DNA of 64,000 nt, taken from contig JACCLO010000001.1 in the NCBI GenBank assembly GCA_029448655.1, positions 496,001 to 560,000 of the forward strand, read 5' to 3'. A model generated the notes under the pieces. That model searched no databases, was not told the DNA's origin, and was given only the letters and a program-made list of their open reading frames with translations. Shown in pieces: positions 10,647 to 19,908 of the stretch. Numbering within the stretch: the stretch's first letter is position 1; each line of letters starts with the position of its first letter. A program made the position numbers and the translations under genes. Source of the stretch: Wolfiporia cocos. Taxonomy: Eukaryota; Basidiomycota; Agaricomycetes; Polyporales; Phaeolaceae.

Positions 10647-10657
10647 AGAACAAATCT
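10647..10657 (+). other. E1 primer-binding site (self-priming type)
   Basis: AGAACAAATCT begins two bases after the 5' LTR. It is the exact reverse complement of 10512-10522, near the predicted 5' end of the element RNA. This is the arrangement known from Tf1-type self-primed elements; no tRNA match is needed. Confidence 0.75.
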
Positions 10658-11577
10658 CCCCCTACCCCCGCCCTTGCGCTTGCGTTTGGGCCTGGGTTTC
10701 TATCCTACAGGGGCTATTGCTCGTTGCTGCGCACATCCCTACTCTTGACAAAGAGTTAGGGGTGATAGTTGAGATCTGGGGGATACATCGCCATCCTCGG
10801 CAGAGGATTGGCAACCAGGGAAGCCACACCGCCTTTTTAAGCAGGAGGCCTACCTAACCCGGACTCCAGGGTCAAGGAGACATGGTCCTCGCTGACAAGC
10901 TTGGACTATGCGCGGTTAAGACCCGCCTGTGGAGAAAAGGGGACGGTCTGCCTGTGTGCGCCCAACCCCCTGTCATGGCAAGCGTTGTTCAGCGCCCCAT
11001 CACTATCCATAGGGTCATCATTATGATGGCATGGGAATTTTCCAAAGCCGCCTCCCAGGCGTAAGGGACCTGCTTTGAACCCGTTATGGGAAAAGCAGTG
11101 AGGGGGGTGACGTAAAAAATCACCCTGCCATAGGTCACTCGCGGTAGCCAATAGCATAAGTCCTCCGGGCAGCTCGGCGTGCGAGCATGGGTCAAACGGA
11201 TTTGGGGCCCCATTGGAAGAGAAGCGCGTGGCCCACTCCTTCGGGATGTGGAGCGCTGCTGTCTCGCGATCTTAGATCGACAATGGTTTTTTAGCCCTGA
11301 TGTGACACCCATGTGGCTACAGACGGCAACCTCATTGTTGAAGCATGGACAGGCTAAGGGATGTAAAATCCCAGCCACTTTCCGGCAGCGTCCCTCCGGG
11401 GCGGTGTCGTGTATCCGATTCCCAATCATCTGACCCAGGAACCGGCCTGGCAGTCAGCAACTCTACCCCTGGAGTCGGCGCCTCTGACCGTTAGGGTCAT
11501 GCGAATATCCGCGCCGTCTCGGCACAGGGTTTGCGCGCAACATAAGAGTAATTATGCCCCGTAGTACACCTTCTTTG

Positions 11578-11591
11578 CTCCTGAAAAGGAG
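11578..11591 (+). other. GAAA-capped hairpin upstream of ORF1
   Basis: CTCCT-GAAA-AGGAG could form a 5-bp stem closed by a GNRA-type tetraloop in the element RNA. The core CCTGAAAAGG recurs in E2, E3 and two decayed elements. Confidence 0.5.
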
Positions 11592-11662
11592 TCCACTACC
11601 CTACCTTACATAATCCCTTTTATTCCTGTTCTTGGACGTATCACTGGGAAACTCCGTTTCTC

Positions 11663-12586
11663 ATGAAAGCTGCACTTTCTAGAATCATGCCCCGCGTTAC
11701 CCGTCGCACCCGTGGCTCCTCTACTGCCCCCTACGTTAAAGCGGCGAAGCGGTCCCTTCTCAGCCGCATCGACACCGCCGACATTCCTCGGGCAGAGGAC
11801 GTCACCTACACGCTTCCTGTAAAGGAAGACTACACCGGGAAGCTCCATCTTTGGGAGATTCCCGTCCACATGCCAAAGCACATCGCTGAGGCTGGGAAAC
11901 CCGCTCCTCGACCTCCCAAACCAGTTCCACTCGCCAAACGAATCTGGACAGAGGAAGAGAAGCTAGCGCAATCCATTACCGCCATGGAGAACCTAATCGA
12001 ACTCCGCGAACTCAACAAGCTCAAGCTCGCCCGCGATAAGCTGAATAAGCGAATCGCCGCCAAACAAGCCGCCAAGGAAGCCAAGCAAGCAGCTTCTTCA
12101 CTGGCCCTCCGTCTCTCCAGCCCGGCGGCCGGACCTTCTGTTCCGGCCAACCACAAGATTCTCGACCCTTCCCTCGTCTTCGGGAAGAAGAAGCCTCTCC
12201 AAGCATGCGATCAAGTTATTCCCATGCTAGAAGGCACTCTCACTCGTCTCACTCCTCTCGCCAACCACCCCCCTAATTACCCAGGCTTCCACATGGAAAA
12301 CGACATGCGTTTCCATACTATGGTAGTAGAATTAGAGGACTTGGTGGATAACGTAAAGGATAGAGCGAGACGGGGGAGGATCACCAATAGAGACTGGAGA
12401 ATTATGAAAAAGTATTGCAAACAGCTCGGCAATATTTCCTTTTTGGATTGGCGTACGGACTTGGCTCGTATCGTAGCAGAATGCGTAGCGCTAAAAATTA
12501 CTTTTGCCTTCGGTGTAACACCACCTGACAAGGTGGCAGGGCCCTCAACTACTTCGGTAGAAGAGGATATACTCGCGATTGTATAG
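11663..12586 (+). CDS. E1 ORF1: small protein of unknown function encoded upstream of Gag
   Basis: 307 residues from ATG 11663; a second in-frame ATG at 11687 (MPRVTRRTRG) could be the true start. The N terminus is basic. Residues about 95-150 are rich in Lys, Glu, Leu and Ala and probably form a coiled coil. The C-terminal third contains FHTMVVELEDLVDNVK, then NRDWRIMKKYCKQL and FAFG. The C-terminal pattern matches ORF1 of E2/E3 (FTTLITDFDDLSTHL, EDLRRLEKYLRRV, NFDLG), so a homologous extra ORF is kept in two subfamilies. I recognise no enzymatic motif. It could be an accessory nucleic-acid-binding or capsid-associated protein, but that is inference. Confidence 0.75.
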   Translation: MKAALSRIMPRVTRRTRGSSTAPYVKAAKRSLLSRIDTADIPRAEDVTYTLPVKEDYTGKLHLWEIPVHMPKHIAEAGKPAPRPPKPVPLAKRIWTEEEKLAQSITAMENLIELRELNKLKLARDKLNKRIAAKQAAKEAKQAASSLALRLSSPAAGPSVPANHKILDPSLVFGKKKPLQACDQVIPMLEGTLTRLTPLANHPPNYPGFHMENDMRFHTMVVELEDLVDNVKDRARRGRITNRDWRIMKKYCKQLGNISFLDWRTDLARIVAECVALKITFAFGVTPPDKVAGPSTTSVEEDILAIV

Positions 12587-12734
12587 TAGAAATACTATCA
12601 TCTTTTAACTCTGAAATAGAGTGCGAGTGTGATCTATAACGAAAGTTGCAGCTCTCAAACCCAATCCCTTCTTAAGAATCTAAGACAATGAGTAACCGGA
12701 AACTAACATTCGTCACAAACAGTATTCACAAAAA

Positions 12735-14732
12735 ATGTCCTCCACCTCCTCCGTCAGCACTCCCCTCGCTCCCCGCAAGATGCGCCTCCGCTCAGAAGGC
12801 CCGGTGACACCGGTAGCTGGTCCCTCGGGAACCCAGCAACTGGTGACGCTGGAGCACCTAAGCGAGGGAGAAGAAGAAGAAGAGGAAGAGGAAGAGGAAA
12901 TGCCGGAGTTCGCTCCCCCGCAAAGGGAATCTCCGACCAACCCCATGGGTACACGCCCAGGCTCCCCCATTGCCGGATACCCACCGGCTCGTCGAACTCG
13001 CCCTATCGGGCCCGCCACCACCCTGGAAATGGAATTTTCAGGTCCGACACGACAGACCAATGTCGCTGTCGAGAACAACCTCAAGGCGTACCTTCCTGAG
13101 GAGGAACACCACAAGGTGGATGGGTCCATACATGGGCCAATCATCGATGCCGCCGTACAACGAAGTGCGGCCATAAGCCATGACACCACCGACACCCTAG
13201 GTCGAATGGTGCACGCCCGCCTGGAGCGTATCCATGAACGAATCGATTCCCTGGTTGGGCAATCCAGGGCAATCGAACAGAAGGCCCAAGACGAGCTACA
13301 CGAAGCGGTCAATTCGGTCCGGAACGAGGTATTGTCCACCATGGTGGACCTCGGCAAGGAACTCCGACAGGAGTACACCGCCAAGCTCTCCGAAATGGAG
13401 AAGCAGCTCCGAAAGGACTACCGGTCCCGGCTGGACGACCTCGAGGATGCGTTCGCAGAGCGCATGGAGAAGGTTGACGAGGAACTTCGGAGAATTCGCA
13501 AGAATCCCTCCGTTCCCAACCCTCCCGGCATCCGCACGCCCCCGGAAGAACCCGCACCGGCCCCCGGTAATGCTCAAGCCCGTGCAGCCGAGGCCGCTGC
13601 CGCCGCACAAGCTGCAGCCGCTGCCGCAGCAGCCGTCGCCCCGCAGATTCCAGGTCTGCCTCAAAACCTGAAAATCCCCCCTCCCCCCGAATTCTCCGGG
13701 TCATCTGGAAAGGTGACTGCTCAGGAATGGGTGGAGAAGATGGGCCTGTACTTCGGTACGCTCAGGGTCTACGACGACCATGACCGTATCACCACGGCCC
13801 TCTTCCGCGTCACAGGGGACGCATACAAATTTTTCTCGCCTCTCATCAAGAAGGCAGGAAACGGTGAACCTCTCGGCACCTGGGAGGATTTCACCAAATC
13901 CGTAATGGTGCAATATGGCAAAATGACGGATAAGGAGATCGCGAAGAAGGAAATTCGCGGCTACTACGGCACGAAGGGCAAGGAACTGGCAGAATCGAAC
14001 TATTTCAATTACTGCGAACGGTTCCGCACCCTCGGCCGACTCTCCGAAACCGCCAACGAGACTCTGGTGTGGGAATTCACCGAGACTCTCCCTGAAAAGG
14101 TCAAGGACACCTTAAACGTCCTCGGCAAAACCCCGTTCTTCAAGGCACCCACCGACATCGAGCCTCTGATCGACTTCGCTCTAGAAATGTATCAGACATC
14201 TTACCCTGACAAGATCAAGGGCTCGATCTTCGAGAAGGCCGGCAAGAAGGACTCGGCACCTGCCGAAAAGAAGGAGACGTCCTCCGCTTCTGCAAAGAAG
14301 TCGGAGAAAAAGAAGGACAAGGGAAAGGCGCCCGCCAAAGCCCCCGCCGACACCGCCAACGCCGTCTGTACTTACTGCAAGCAGACGGGACACTACTTCA
14401 ACAAGTGTCCTAAGCTTGCGGCAGACAAGGCCGCGGGAACGTTCGTGCCTGCCGCTCAGCGGGCCGAACAACAAAGGGCGAAGGATGCAGCTGCCGCGTC
14501 TGGAAAGACCACGGCTGCTCCTTCAGGTAGTGGAAAGGGACAGGCTTCTGGCAAGAAGCCGTACTCGGCGCCCCCCGCGGATGGCAAGACGTATCGTGCC
14601 CGAACGATCTGGGAAGAAGTGACGGCTGACTCAAGCTCAGCAGGACCCTCGGCCCCCGCCACCACCGTCGCCAATGTCGGGACCATCTCGGTTCCCCTCG
14701 CCCCAACCACACGTCTCGAAGACGTTCTGTGA
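12735..14732 (+). CDS. gag: E1 Gag polyprotein
   Basis: 665 residues. The N-terminal half has an acidic Glu run (about 40-55) and a long heptad-like charged region (about 150-260, probable coiled coil). A Pro/Ala-rich linker follows, then a retrotransposon gag (capsid) domain from about 310 to 480 (PPPEFSGSSGKVTAQEWVEK, FRVTGDAYKFFSPL). A Lys-rich stretch precedes one CCHC zinc knuckle, CTYCKQTGHYFNKC (about 544-557), which binds the element RNA. The 3' end overlaps Pol by 59 nt in another frame. A 148-nt gap separates it from ORF1; it contains ACTCTGAAATAGAGT (12608-12622), another GAAA-loop inverted repeat. Confidence 0.92.
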   Translation: MSSTSSVSTPLAPRKMRLRSEGPVTPVAGPSGTQQLVTLEHLSEGEEEEEEEEEEMPEFAPPQRESPTNPMGTRPGSPIAGYPPARRTRPIGPATTLEMEFSGPTRQTNVAVENNLKAYLPEEEHHKVDGSIHGPIIDAAVQRSAAISHDTTDTLGRMVHARLERIHERIDSLVGQSRAIEQKAQDELHEAVNSVRNEVLSTMVDLGKELRQEYTAKLSEMEKQLRKDYRSRLDDLEDAFAERMEKVDEELRRIRKNPSVPNPPGIRTPPEEPAPAPGNAQARAAEAAAAAQAAAAAAAAVAPQIPGLPQNLKIPPPPEFSGSSGKVTAQEWVEKMGLYFGTLRVYDDHDRITTALFRVTGDAYKFFSPLIKKAGNGEPLGTWEDFTKSVMVQYGKMTDKEIAKKEIRGYYGTKGKELAESNYFNYCERFRTLGRLSETANETLVWEFTETLPEKVKDTLNVLGKTPFFKAPTDIEPLIDFALEMYQTSYPDKIKGSIFEKAGKKDSAPAEKKETSSASAKKSEKKKDKGKAPAKAPADTANAVCTYCKQTGHYFNKCPKLAADKAAGTFVPAAQRAEQQRAKDAAAASGKTTAAPSGSGKGQASGKKPYSAPPADGKTYRARTIWEEVTADSSSAGPSAPATTVANVGTISVPLAPTTRLEDVL

Positions 14733-17700
14733 AGAACACACCAGCCCCGCAGCGGCTGGGAGTGTACAGCGCCCCGAAGAAGCGCACCTCTACGAAGAGG
14801 CTTCACAGAGACCCCTTATCTTGTGGGAAGATAAGGCGGTCATACGTCACCCGGTATCCCATCTCGGTATATTCGGTAACTCGGCAATGGACTTTGCCCG
14901 GAGGACAAGGACACTAGCTACACGTGCCCCTCCTGTAAAATACTTTTATCCTGACCCGCTCGCGTCGAAGTTTTTCACTTTGTATAATGTACATGGAAAC
15001 GATTCTCGAGACGACAATAAATCGTTCTCTATCGAAGTGGAACTGTGGGTATATGGAAAGAAAGTTAACGCCATGGCATTAATCGACACTGGTGCATCAA
15101 TAAGCGTCATCGATAAGAAACTCGTCCATGAGGAAAAGTTAGTCACTCAGAAACTACCTTCACCTCTCGAGATTCGTAACGCCGACGGTACCTCTAATAC
15201 CGCCGGTAATATCAATATGGCAGTAAAAGCTTATATGGTGCACGAGGAACACAAGTCCACCGAATTCTTGTACGTAATGGACGTACAGAATGCGGATGTG
15301 ATCCTCGGATATGACTGGTTCCTGAAACACAACCCGGACTTCAATTGGCCGGAAGGAACCTTCACATATCGGTGTACGGAAAAATGCAAACATGGCAAAC
15401 GGGTTTCAATTTCTGAGGAAGAAGACGAAATTGAACCCCGCAACATCTATCAGATCATCAACGATTTTCCAATAGATTTTCTCGGCTTAGAGGAGCCTGA
15501 GAATCCCTTTGTCGCTTGGGTGAACACCCTTGACGAAGGAACGGAACTCCTAGTCGATGCCATTCAGTCGATAACGGAGAAGTCGGATGATGAATTCCTG
15601 ACAGATGCGGATCTCCAGAAATGGAAATCCTTGGTTCCGGAGGAATACCAGGAGTTTGGTCCCACGGTATTTTCTCAGCGCGCATCCGAAAGGATGCCCG
15701 AGCGGAAACCATACGACCATGCCATCGACTTCCCCGATGACGCGGTACTACCGCCCCCGAGTAAGGCATACAAGATGTCTCCTCAGGAAGCGAACTCGCT
15801 AGATCAGTGGATTCAGGAAGAGTTACGGAAGGGCTACATCCGACACTCAAAATCTCCGATCGCGAGCCCGGTCTTCTTCGTCCCTAAAAAAGACGGCGGA
15901 GCCCGAATGGTAGTCGACTACCGAAAGGTGAACGACTTAACCATTAAAAACAGGTACCCTCTCCCACGCATAGACGAGCTTATCGATAAGCTTAGCCAGG
16001 CTTCGATATTTACGAAGCTCGACTTGCGTTGGGGTTACAACAACGTAAGAATCAAGGAGGGAGATGAATGGAAGACCGCATTCATTACGCCTAACGGCCT
16101 TTACGAAGCTGTAGTCATGTACTTCGGCTTTTGTAATGCACCCAGCACGTTCCAGCACATGATGAACGATATTCTAGGTGACCTTATCAGAGAAGGAAAG
16201 GTCATTGTCTACCTAGACGACATCCTTGTGTTCGGAAACGACCTGTTGGAACACCGTCGTATTGTCAAGCAAGTATTACAAATCTTGCAAGACAACGACT
16301 TGTTCGCGAAGCCTGAAAAGTGCTTCTTCGAACAAAGCAGTATTGAATACCTGGGAATGATCATTTCCAAAGGAAAAGTCGAAATGGACCCTAAGAAGGT
16401 AGCCGGTGTCATGGACTGGCCTACACCTGCCAAGGTGAAGGACGTCCAGGCCTTTGTTGGCTTCGCCAACTACTACCGGCGGTTCATTAAAGACTTCTCC
16501 AAAGTGGTTAAGCCGTTAACCGAACTGTCCAAGAAAAACACGCAATGGAACTGGGGGCCCGAACAAGCGGAAGCCTTCCAAACTCTCAAGGAAGCTTTCA
16601 CATCGGCTCCAATACTCCGGATCCCAGATCAGGAGTCCCCGTTCCGCGTGGAAGCGGATTCTTCCGATTACGCAACTGGTGCAGTGCTATCGCAATACTC
16701 TTCGGAGGATAAGCTCTGGCACCCGGTAGCCTTTTACTCGAAATCTCTATCAGCACCCGAAAGGAACTATGAGATTTACGATAAGGAGTTGCTCGCAATC
16801 ATCCGCGCTCTAGAGGAATGGAGACATTACCTCGAAGGACACCCACACAAATTTGAAGTATGGTCGGATCATCTCAATCTGACATATTTCAAATCGGCAC
16901 AACGGCTTACCCGGAGACAGGCACGTTGGAGTCTTTACCTGACAAGGTTCAACTTCACCATGTGCCACAAACCCGGTAAAACAATGCTTACGGCTGATCC
17001 TCTGTCACGGAGGCCAGACCATGAAGAGGGGGTGGAACTCGACAATCGCGATCAAATTTTGCTGAAACCGGAATACTTTACGGTTAGGGCGCTAGAAGCG
17101 TCACAGCAGGAGATACAATCAGGCGACGAGGACCTTCTCCGACAAATCCGACAAGCCCTCATGGACGATCAAATTACCAAGGATTACCAGGAACTACTGA
17201 AAAGTGGTCCCAAGGAATTCGGTAAAGACCTCCAGGAATGGAACATGGAGGCCGGATTACTCCTCAGACGAGGAAAAGTGTACGTTCCAAAAGAGCCTAA
17301 AGAATTGCGCACGAAGATTCTGGAGTTACATCATGACCATGTGACTGCCGGACACTTCGGACGATGGAAGACCTATGAACTTCTATCACGTAATTACTGG
17401 TGGCCTGGAATGACCACGATGGTAAAGCAATACGTAGAAGGTTGTGATACATGCCAACGCATGAAAAACCGCAACCAGACCCCGTATGGACCCCTGCAAC
17501 CGCTCCCAGTACCGGAAGCACCATGGGACACAATCACAATCGACTTCATCGTTCACTTACCACCCAGCGGCGAATTCAAACAATTCACTGCTATTATGGT
17601 AGTAGTGGACCGATTGACCAAGCGCGCACACTTCATTCCCACGTCAGACAATATCTCGGCAAAGGAATTAGCGAACCTCCTGTACCTTCGGATTTATCCA

Positions 17701-19209
17701 AATCACGGGCTTCCGAAACAAATCATTTCGGATAGGGGACCGCAATTCTCTTCTGAATTATTCAAGGGATGGTGCGAGCAATTGGGAATTCAGAGGTCGA
17801 TGACGACAGCCTACCACCCGCAAGCGGACGGCCAAACGGAAAGAATTAACCAAATTCTAGAACAATACCTACGATGCTACATCGACGTTATCCAAAAAGA
17901 TAACTGGGTGTTCTATCTCCCCACGGCAGAGTTTGCGTACAATAACGCGGCTAGCGAGACGACCAAGAATAGCCCATTCTTCGTCGAACTAGGAAGGCAT
18001 CCCAATGCAGGACCTACGGATTTGAAGCCGACGCAATATTCGGATTTAAATCAATTTGCTTACGCCAGATGGTCAGCACAAGAACAAGCTAAGGCAGCTA
18101 TGAAATTGGCTGCTGAACGCTGGTCTTGGTACTACGATCAACATAAGCGCTCGGTGCCGTTTAAAGTCGGCGACAAAGTTCTCGTTGACGCCCGAAGCTG
18201 GCAAGACTCCGAAAGAAGTCTTAGTCCACGCTATTTGGGACCATTTAGGATAATTGAACAATTATCTCCGGTCACCTTTAGGGTACACATGGACGAGCAA
18301 TACAGGGCTTACCACCCAGTATTCCACGCTTCCAAGTTGGTCATGTACAAGGACCCGGTGCATCAGAAAAAACCAGAGCCTCAACCAGAAATGGTCGACG
18401 GCGAGGAGTTATGGGAAGTCGAGAAGATCTTAGATCATCGTCTCCGCGCAGGAAGAGTTGAATACAGAATCCGTTGGAAGGGATTCGGTATCAATGACGA
18501 CTCCTGGGTACGCGAAGCCGATCTCGACACGGCATACGACATTCTGCAGGAATACAAGGCTTCACATGCCATTCCAATGCAGGATGTCCCCCTCAGGCGA
18601 TCAGCTAGAAGGAAAGAAGCAGTTCATATCTTCGACCCTGACAGCGACGACTGGGAAGCCGACGAATGCACGTGGCCAGACGACTGGCCGCAGTATCGCG
18701 AAGAATTTGCGAAGGATCCTAAGCAACGCATGGTTAGACACCCCGACGGGGGATGGATGTCAGCGGACATTAACCAAAACGCGGATTTGAAAATCGTAGT
18801 CGGTGAAGGCGGCCGAATGCCGGAAAAGGGAACCAAGGACTCGGTTGGGTTTGACCTGTACACTGCAACAGGCGACGTTCTGCCAGCTCACGGGCAGACA
18901 GAATACAACACCAAACTGAAGATCCAGGTACCTTTCGGCACTTACGGACGTATCGCCCCCCGCTCTAGTCTCGCACGCAAAGGCATAGACGTAATGGGTG
19001 GCGTTATCGACCATGACTATCAAGGCGAAGTAATCATCATTCTCCGGAATCACTCCGACATATCTATCGATATCCGGGCCGGTGATAAGATTGCGCAGCT
19101 CATCTGCGAAGTTGCTAAGGACCCGCATATTACGCTACACGGAAAATCTTACTTTGAAAAGATTAAATCCGGGCGCGGTATTAGTGGATTCGGCTCCACA
19201 GGAAAGTAA
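14674..19209 (+). CDS. pol: E1 Pol polyprotein: PR-RT-RNase H-IN-chromodomain-dUTPase
   Basis: 1511 residues. Domains in order: aspartic protease with LIDTGAS (about 135); reverse transcriptase with FGFCNAPSTFQ (483) and YLDDILVF (512); RNase H starting at EADSSDYATG (659); integrase with an HHCC finger (HHDH to CDTCQR, about 885-930) and catalytic residues in IDFIVHLP, SDRGPQF and QADGQTE (955, 1018, 1050); chromodomain ELWEVEKILDHR to RWKGFGINDDSWV (about 1246-1290); and dUTPase (1372-1508) with all five motifs: SVGFDLYTA, APRSSLA, GVIDHDYQGEV, AGDKIAQLI, GFGSTGK. The first ATG (14674) lies inside gag in the +1 frame, so expression needs internal initiation or frameshifting; I cannot tell which. 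The chromodomain probably directs integration to modified histones; dUTPase would keep dUTP out of the cDNA. Confidence 0.95.
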   Translation: MSGPSRFPSPQPHVSKTFCEEHTSPAAAGSVQRPEEAHLYEEASQRPLILWEDKAVIRHPVSHLGIFGNSAMDFARRTRTLATRAPPVKYFYPDPLASKFFTLYNVHGNDSRDDNKSFSIEVELWVYGKKVNAMALIDTGASISVIDKKLVHEEKLVTQKLPSPLEIRNADGTSNTAGNINMAVKAYMVHEEHKSTEFLYVMDVQNADVILGYDWFLKHNPDFNWPEGTFTYRCTEKCKHGKRVSISEEEDEIEPRNIYQIINDFPIDFLGLEEPENPFVAWVNTLDEGTELLVDAIQSITEKSDDEFLTDADLQKWKSLVPEEYQEFGPTVFSQRASERMPERKPYDHAIDFPDDAVLPPPSKAYKMSPQEANSLDQWIQEELRKGYIRHSKSPIASPVFFVPKKDGGARMVVDYRKVNDLTIKNRYPLPRIDELIDKLSQASIFTKLDLRWGYNNVRIKEGDEWKTAFITPNGLYEAVVMYFGFCNAPSTFQHMMNDILGDLIREGKVIVYLDDILVFGNDLLEHRRIVKQVLQILQDNDLFAKPEKCFFEQSSIEYLGMIISKGKVEMDPKKVAGVMDWPTPAKVKDVQAFVGFANYYRRFIKDFSKVVKPLTELSKKNTQWNWGPEQAEAFQTLKEAFTSAPILRIPDQESPFRVEADSSDYATGAVLSQYSSEDKLWHPVAFYSKSLSAPERNYEIYDKELLAIIRALEEWRHYLEGHPHKFEVWSDHLNLTYFKSAQRLTRRQARWSLYLTRFNFTMCHKPGKTMLTADPLSRRPDHEEGVELDNRDQILLKPEYFTVRALEASQQEIQSGDEDLLRQIRQALMDDQITKDYQELLKSGPKEFGKDLQEWNMEAGLLLRRGKVYVPKEPKELRTKILELHHDHVTAGHFGRWKTYELLSRNYWWPGMTTMVKQYVEGCDTCQRMKNRNQTPYGPLQPLPVPEAPWDTITIDFIVHLPPSGEFKQFTAIMVVVDRLTKRAHFIPTSDNISAKELANLLYLRIYPNHGLPKQIISDRGPQFSSELFKGWCEQLGIQRSMTTAYHPQADGQTERINQILEQYLRCYIDVIQKDNWVFYLPTAEFAYNNAASETTKNSPFFVELGRHPNAGPTDLKPTQYSDLNQFAYARWSAQEQAKAAMKLAAERWSWYYDQHKRSVPFKVGDKVLVDARSWQDSERSLSPRYLGPFRIIEQLSPVTFRVHMDEQYRAYHPVFHASKLVMYKDPVHQKKPEPQPEMVDGEELWEVEKILDHRLRAGRVEYRIRWKGFGINDDSWVREADLDTAYDILQEYKASHAIPMQDVPLRRSARRKEAVHIFDPDSDDWEADECTWPDDWPQYREEFAKDPKQRMVRHPDGGWMSADINQNADLKIVVGEGGRMPEKGTKDSVGFDLYTATGDVLPAHGQTEYNTKLKIQVPFGTYGRIAPRSSLARKGIDVMGGVIDHDYQGEVIIILRNHSDISIDIRAGDKIAQLICEVAKDPHITLHGKSYFEKIKSGRGISGFGSTGK

Positions 19210-19235
19210 TCGTTCCATTAGGGACAATGAAACCT

Positions 19236-19245
19236 GAAGAGGGGG
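19236..19245 (+). other. E1 polypurine tract
   Basis: GAAGAGGGGG ends 3 nt before the 3' LTR, the normal position of the plus-strand DNA primer. Confidence 0.7.
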
Positions 19246-19248
19246 TAA

Positions 19249-19908
19249 TGTCACAGATTTGGGACATGCCACTATTTTTCCCGTATTTTTACCTATTTAT
19301 CTGGTATTTCTACGACCTTGTAGACATTTACGCTGCTAAGCGCCCGTCTACACGTACACGCAACCAAACAACACGAACATAACACGTTTGTACGCGTCAA
19401 TGACTCAGCGGACTAACCTCCGGAGTCACGCGCCTTACTCATATCCCGGTACCGGGCTATGTCAGTACAATTGGATAAGCGGCCCGCTCGTTATCACATG
19501 CCAATGACCTTACGATTACTCATATCCCGATACCGGAATATAAGAATCACATGCATGGCTTACTAACGTAGCTACAGCCACTTCCACAACATGGACCTAC
19601 GGTCCAAACAAACGATCTTACTGGTGCGGCCATTACCGGCGCACATGGTCTATTGTAGTTTACGACTTAACCATATTAGTTATGTCTGCGCACAGACCAC
19701 CTTCATGTTTGGCTCCCTTACCGGTAACCAAACAAGGCATGTATATAAGTAGGGCTATCACTGCGGATAAGCCTTAGATTTGTTCTCTGCATTCGCACAG
19801 TCACATAACATCTCTGCTTGCGCCCACTAGTCTCCTCACCAACCTTCAACAACCTCTTCAAGTCGTTTATAAGGTTATAGTGTGAGTCCCACAGTCTAGT
19901 CTGTGTCA
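19249..19908 (+). repeat. E1 3' LTR (660 bp)
   Basis: It appears identical to 9985-10644 by eye. It is followed by the target duplication AGTTC at 19909-19913. Confidence 0.95.

Larger units (their letters stand above)
10645..11662 (+). other. E1 non-coding leader
   Basis: About 1 kb lies between LTR and ORF1, without a convincing gene. Part of it (around 11260-11420) is similar to the plus-strand reading, reversed, of 61670-61830, the leader of a minus-strand relative. A GAAA-capped inverted repeat CTCCTGAAAAGGAG lies at 11578-11591. Confidence 0.7.
9985..19908 (+). mobile_element. E1: complete chromodomain-dUTPase Ty3/gypsy retrotransposon
   Basis: The element is 9924 bp with two 660-bp LTRs that look identical by eye, flanked by the direct repeat AGTTC (9980-9984 and 19909-19913). 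It contains a primer site, a 1-kb leader, three open frames (ORF1, Gag, Pol) without internal stops, and a polypurine tract (19236-19245) 3 nt before the 3' LTR. Matching LTRs and intact frames indicate a recent and possibly still mobile insertion. It lies in an intron of the KDZ transposase pseudogene, in the same orientation. A solo LTR of the same family is at 57273-57969. Confidence 0.95.
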
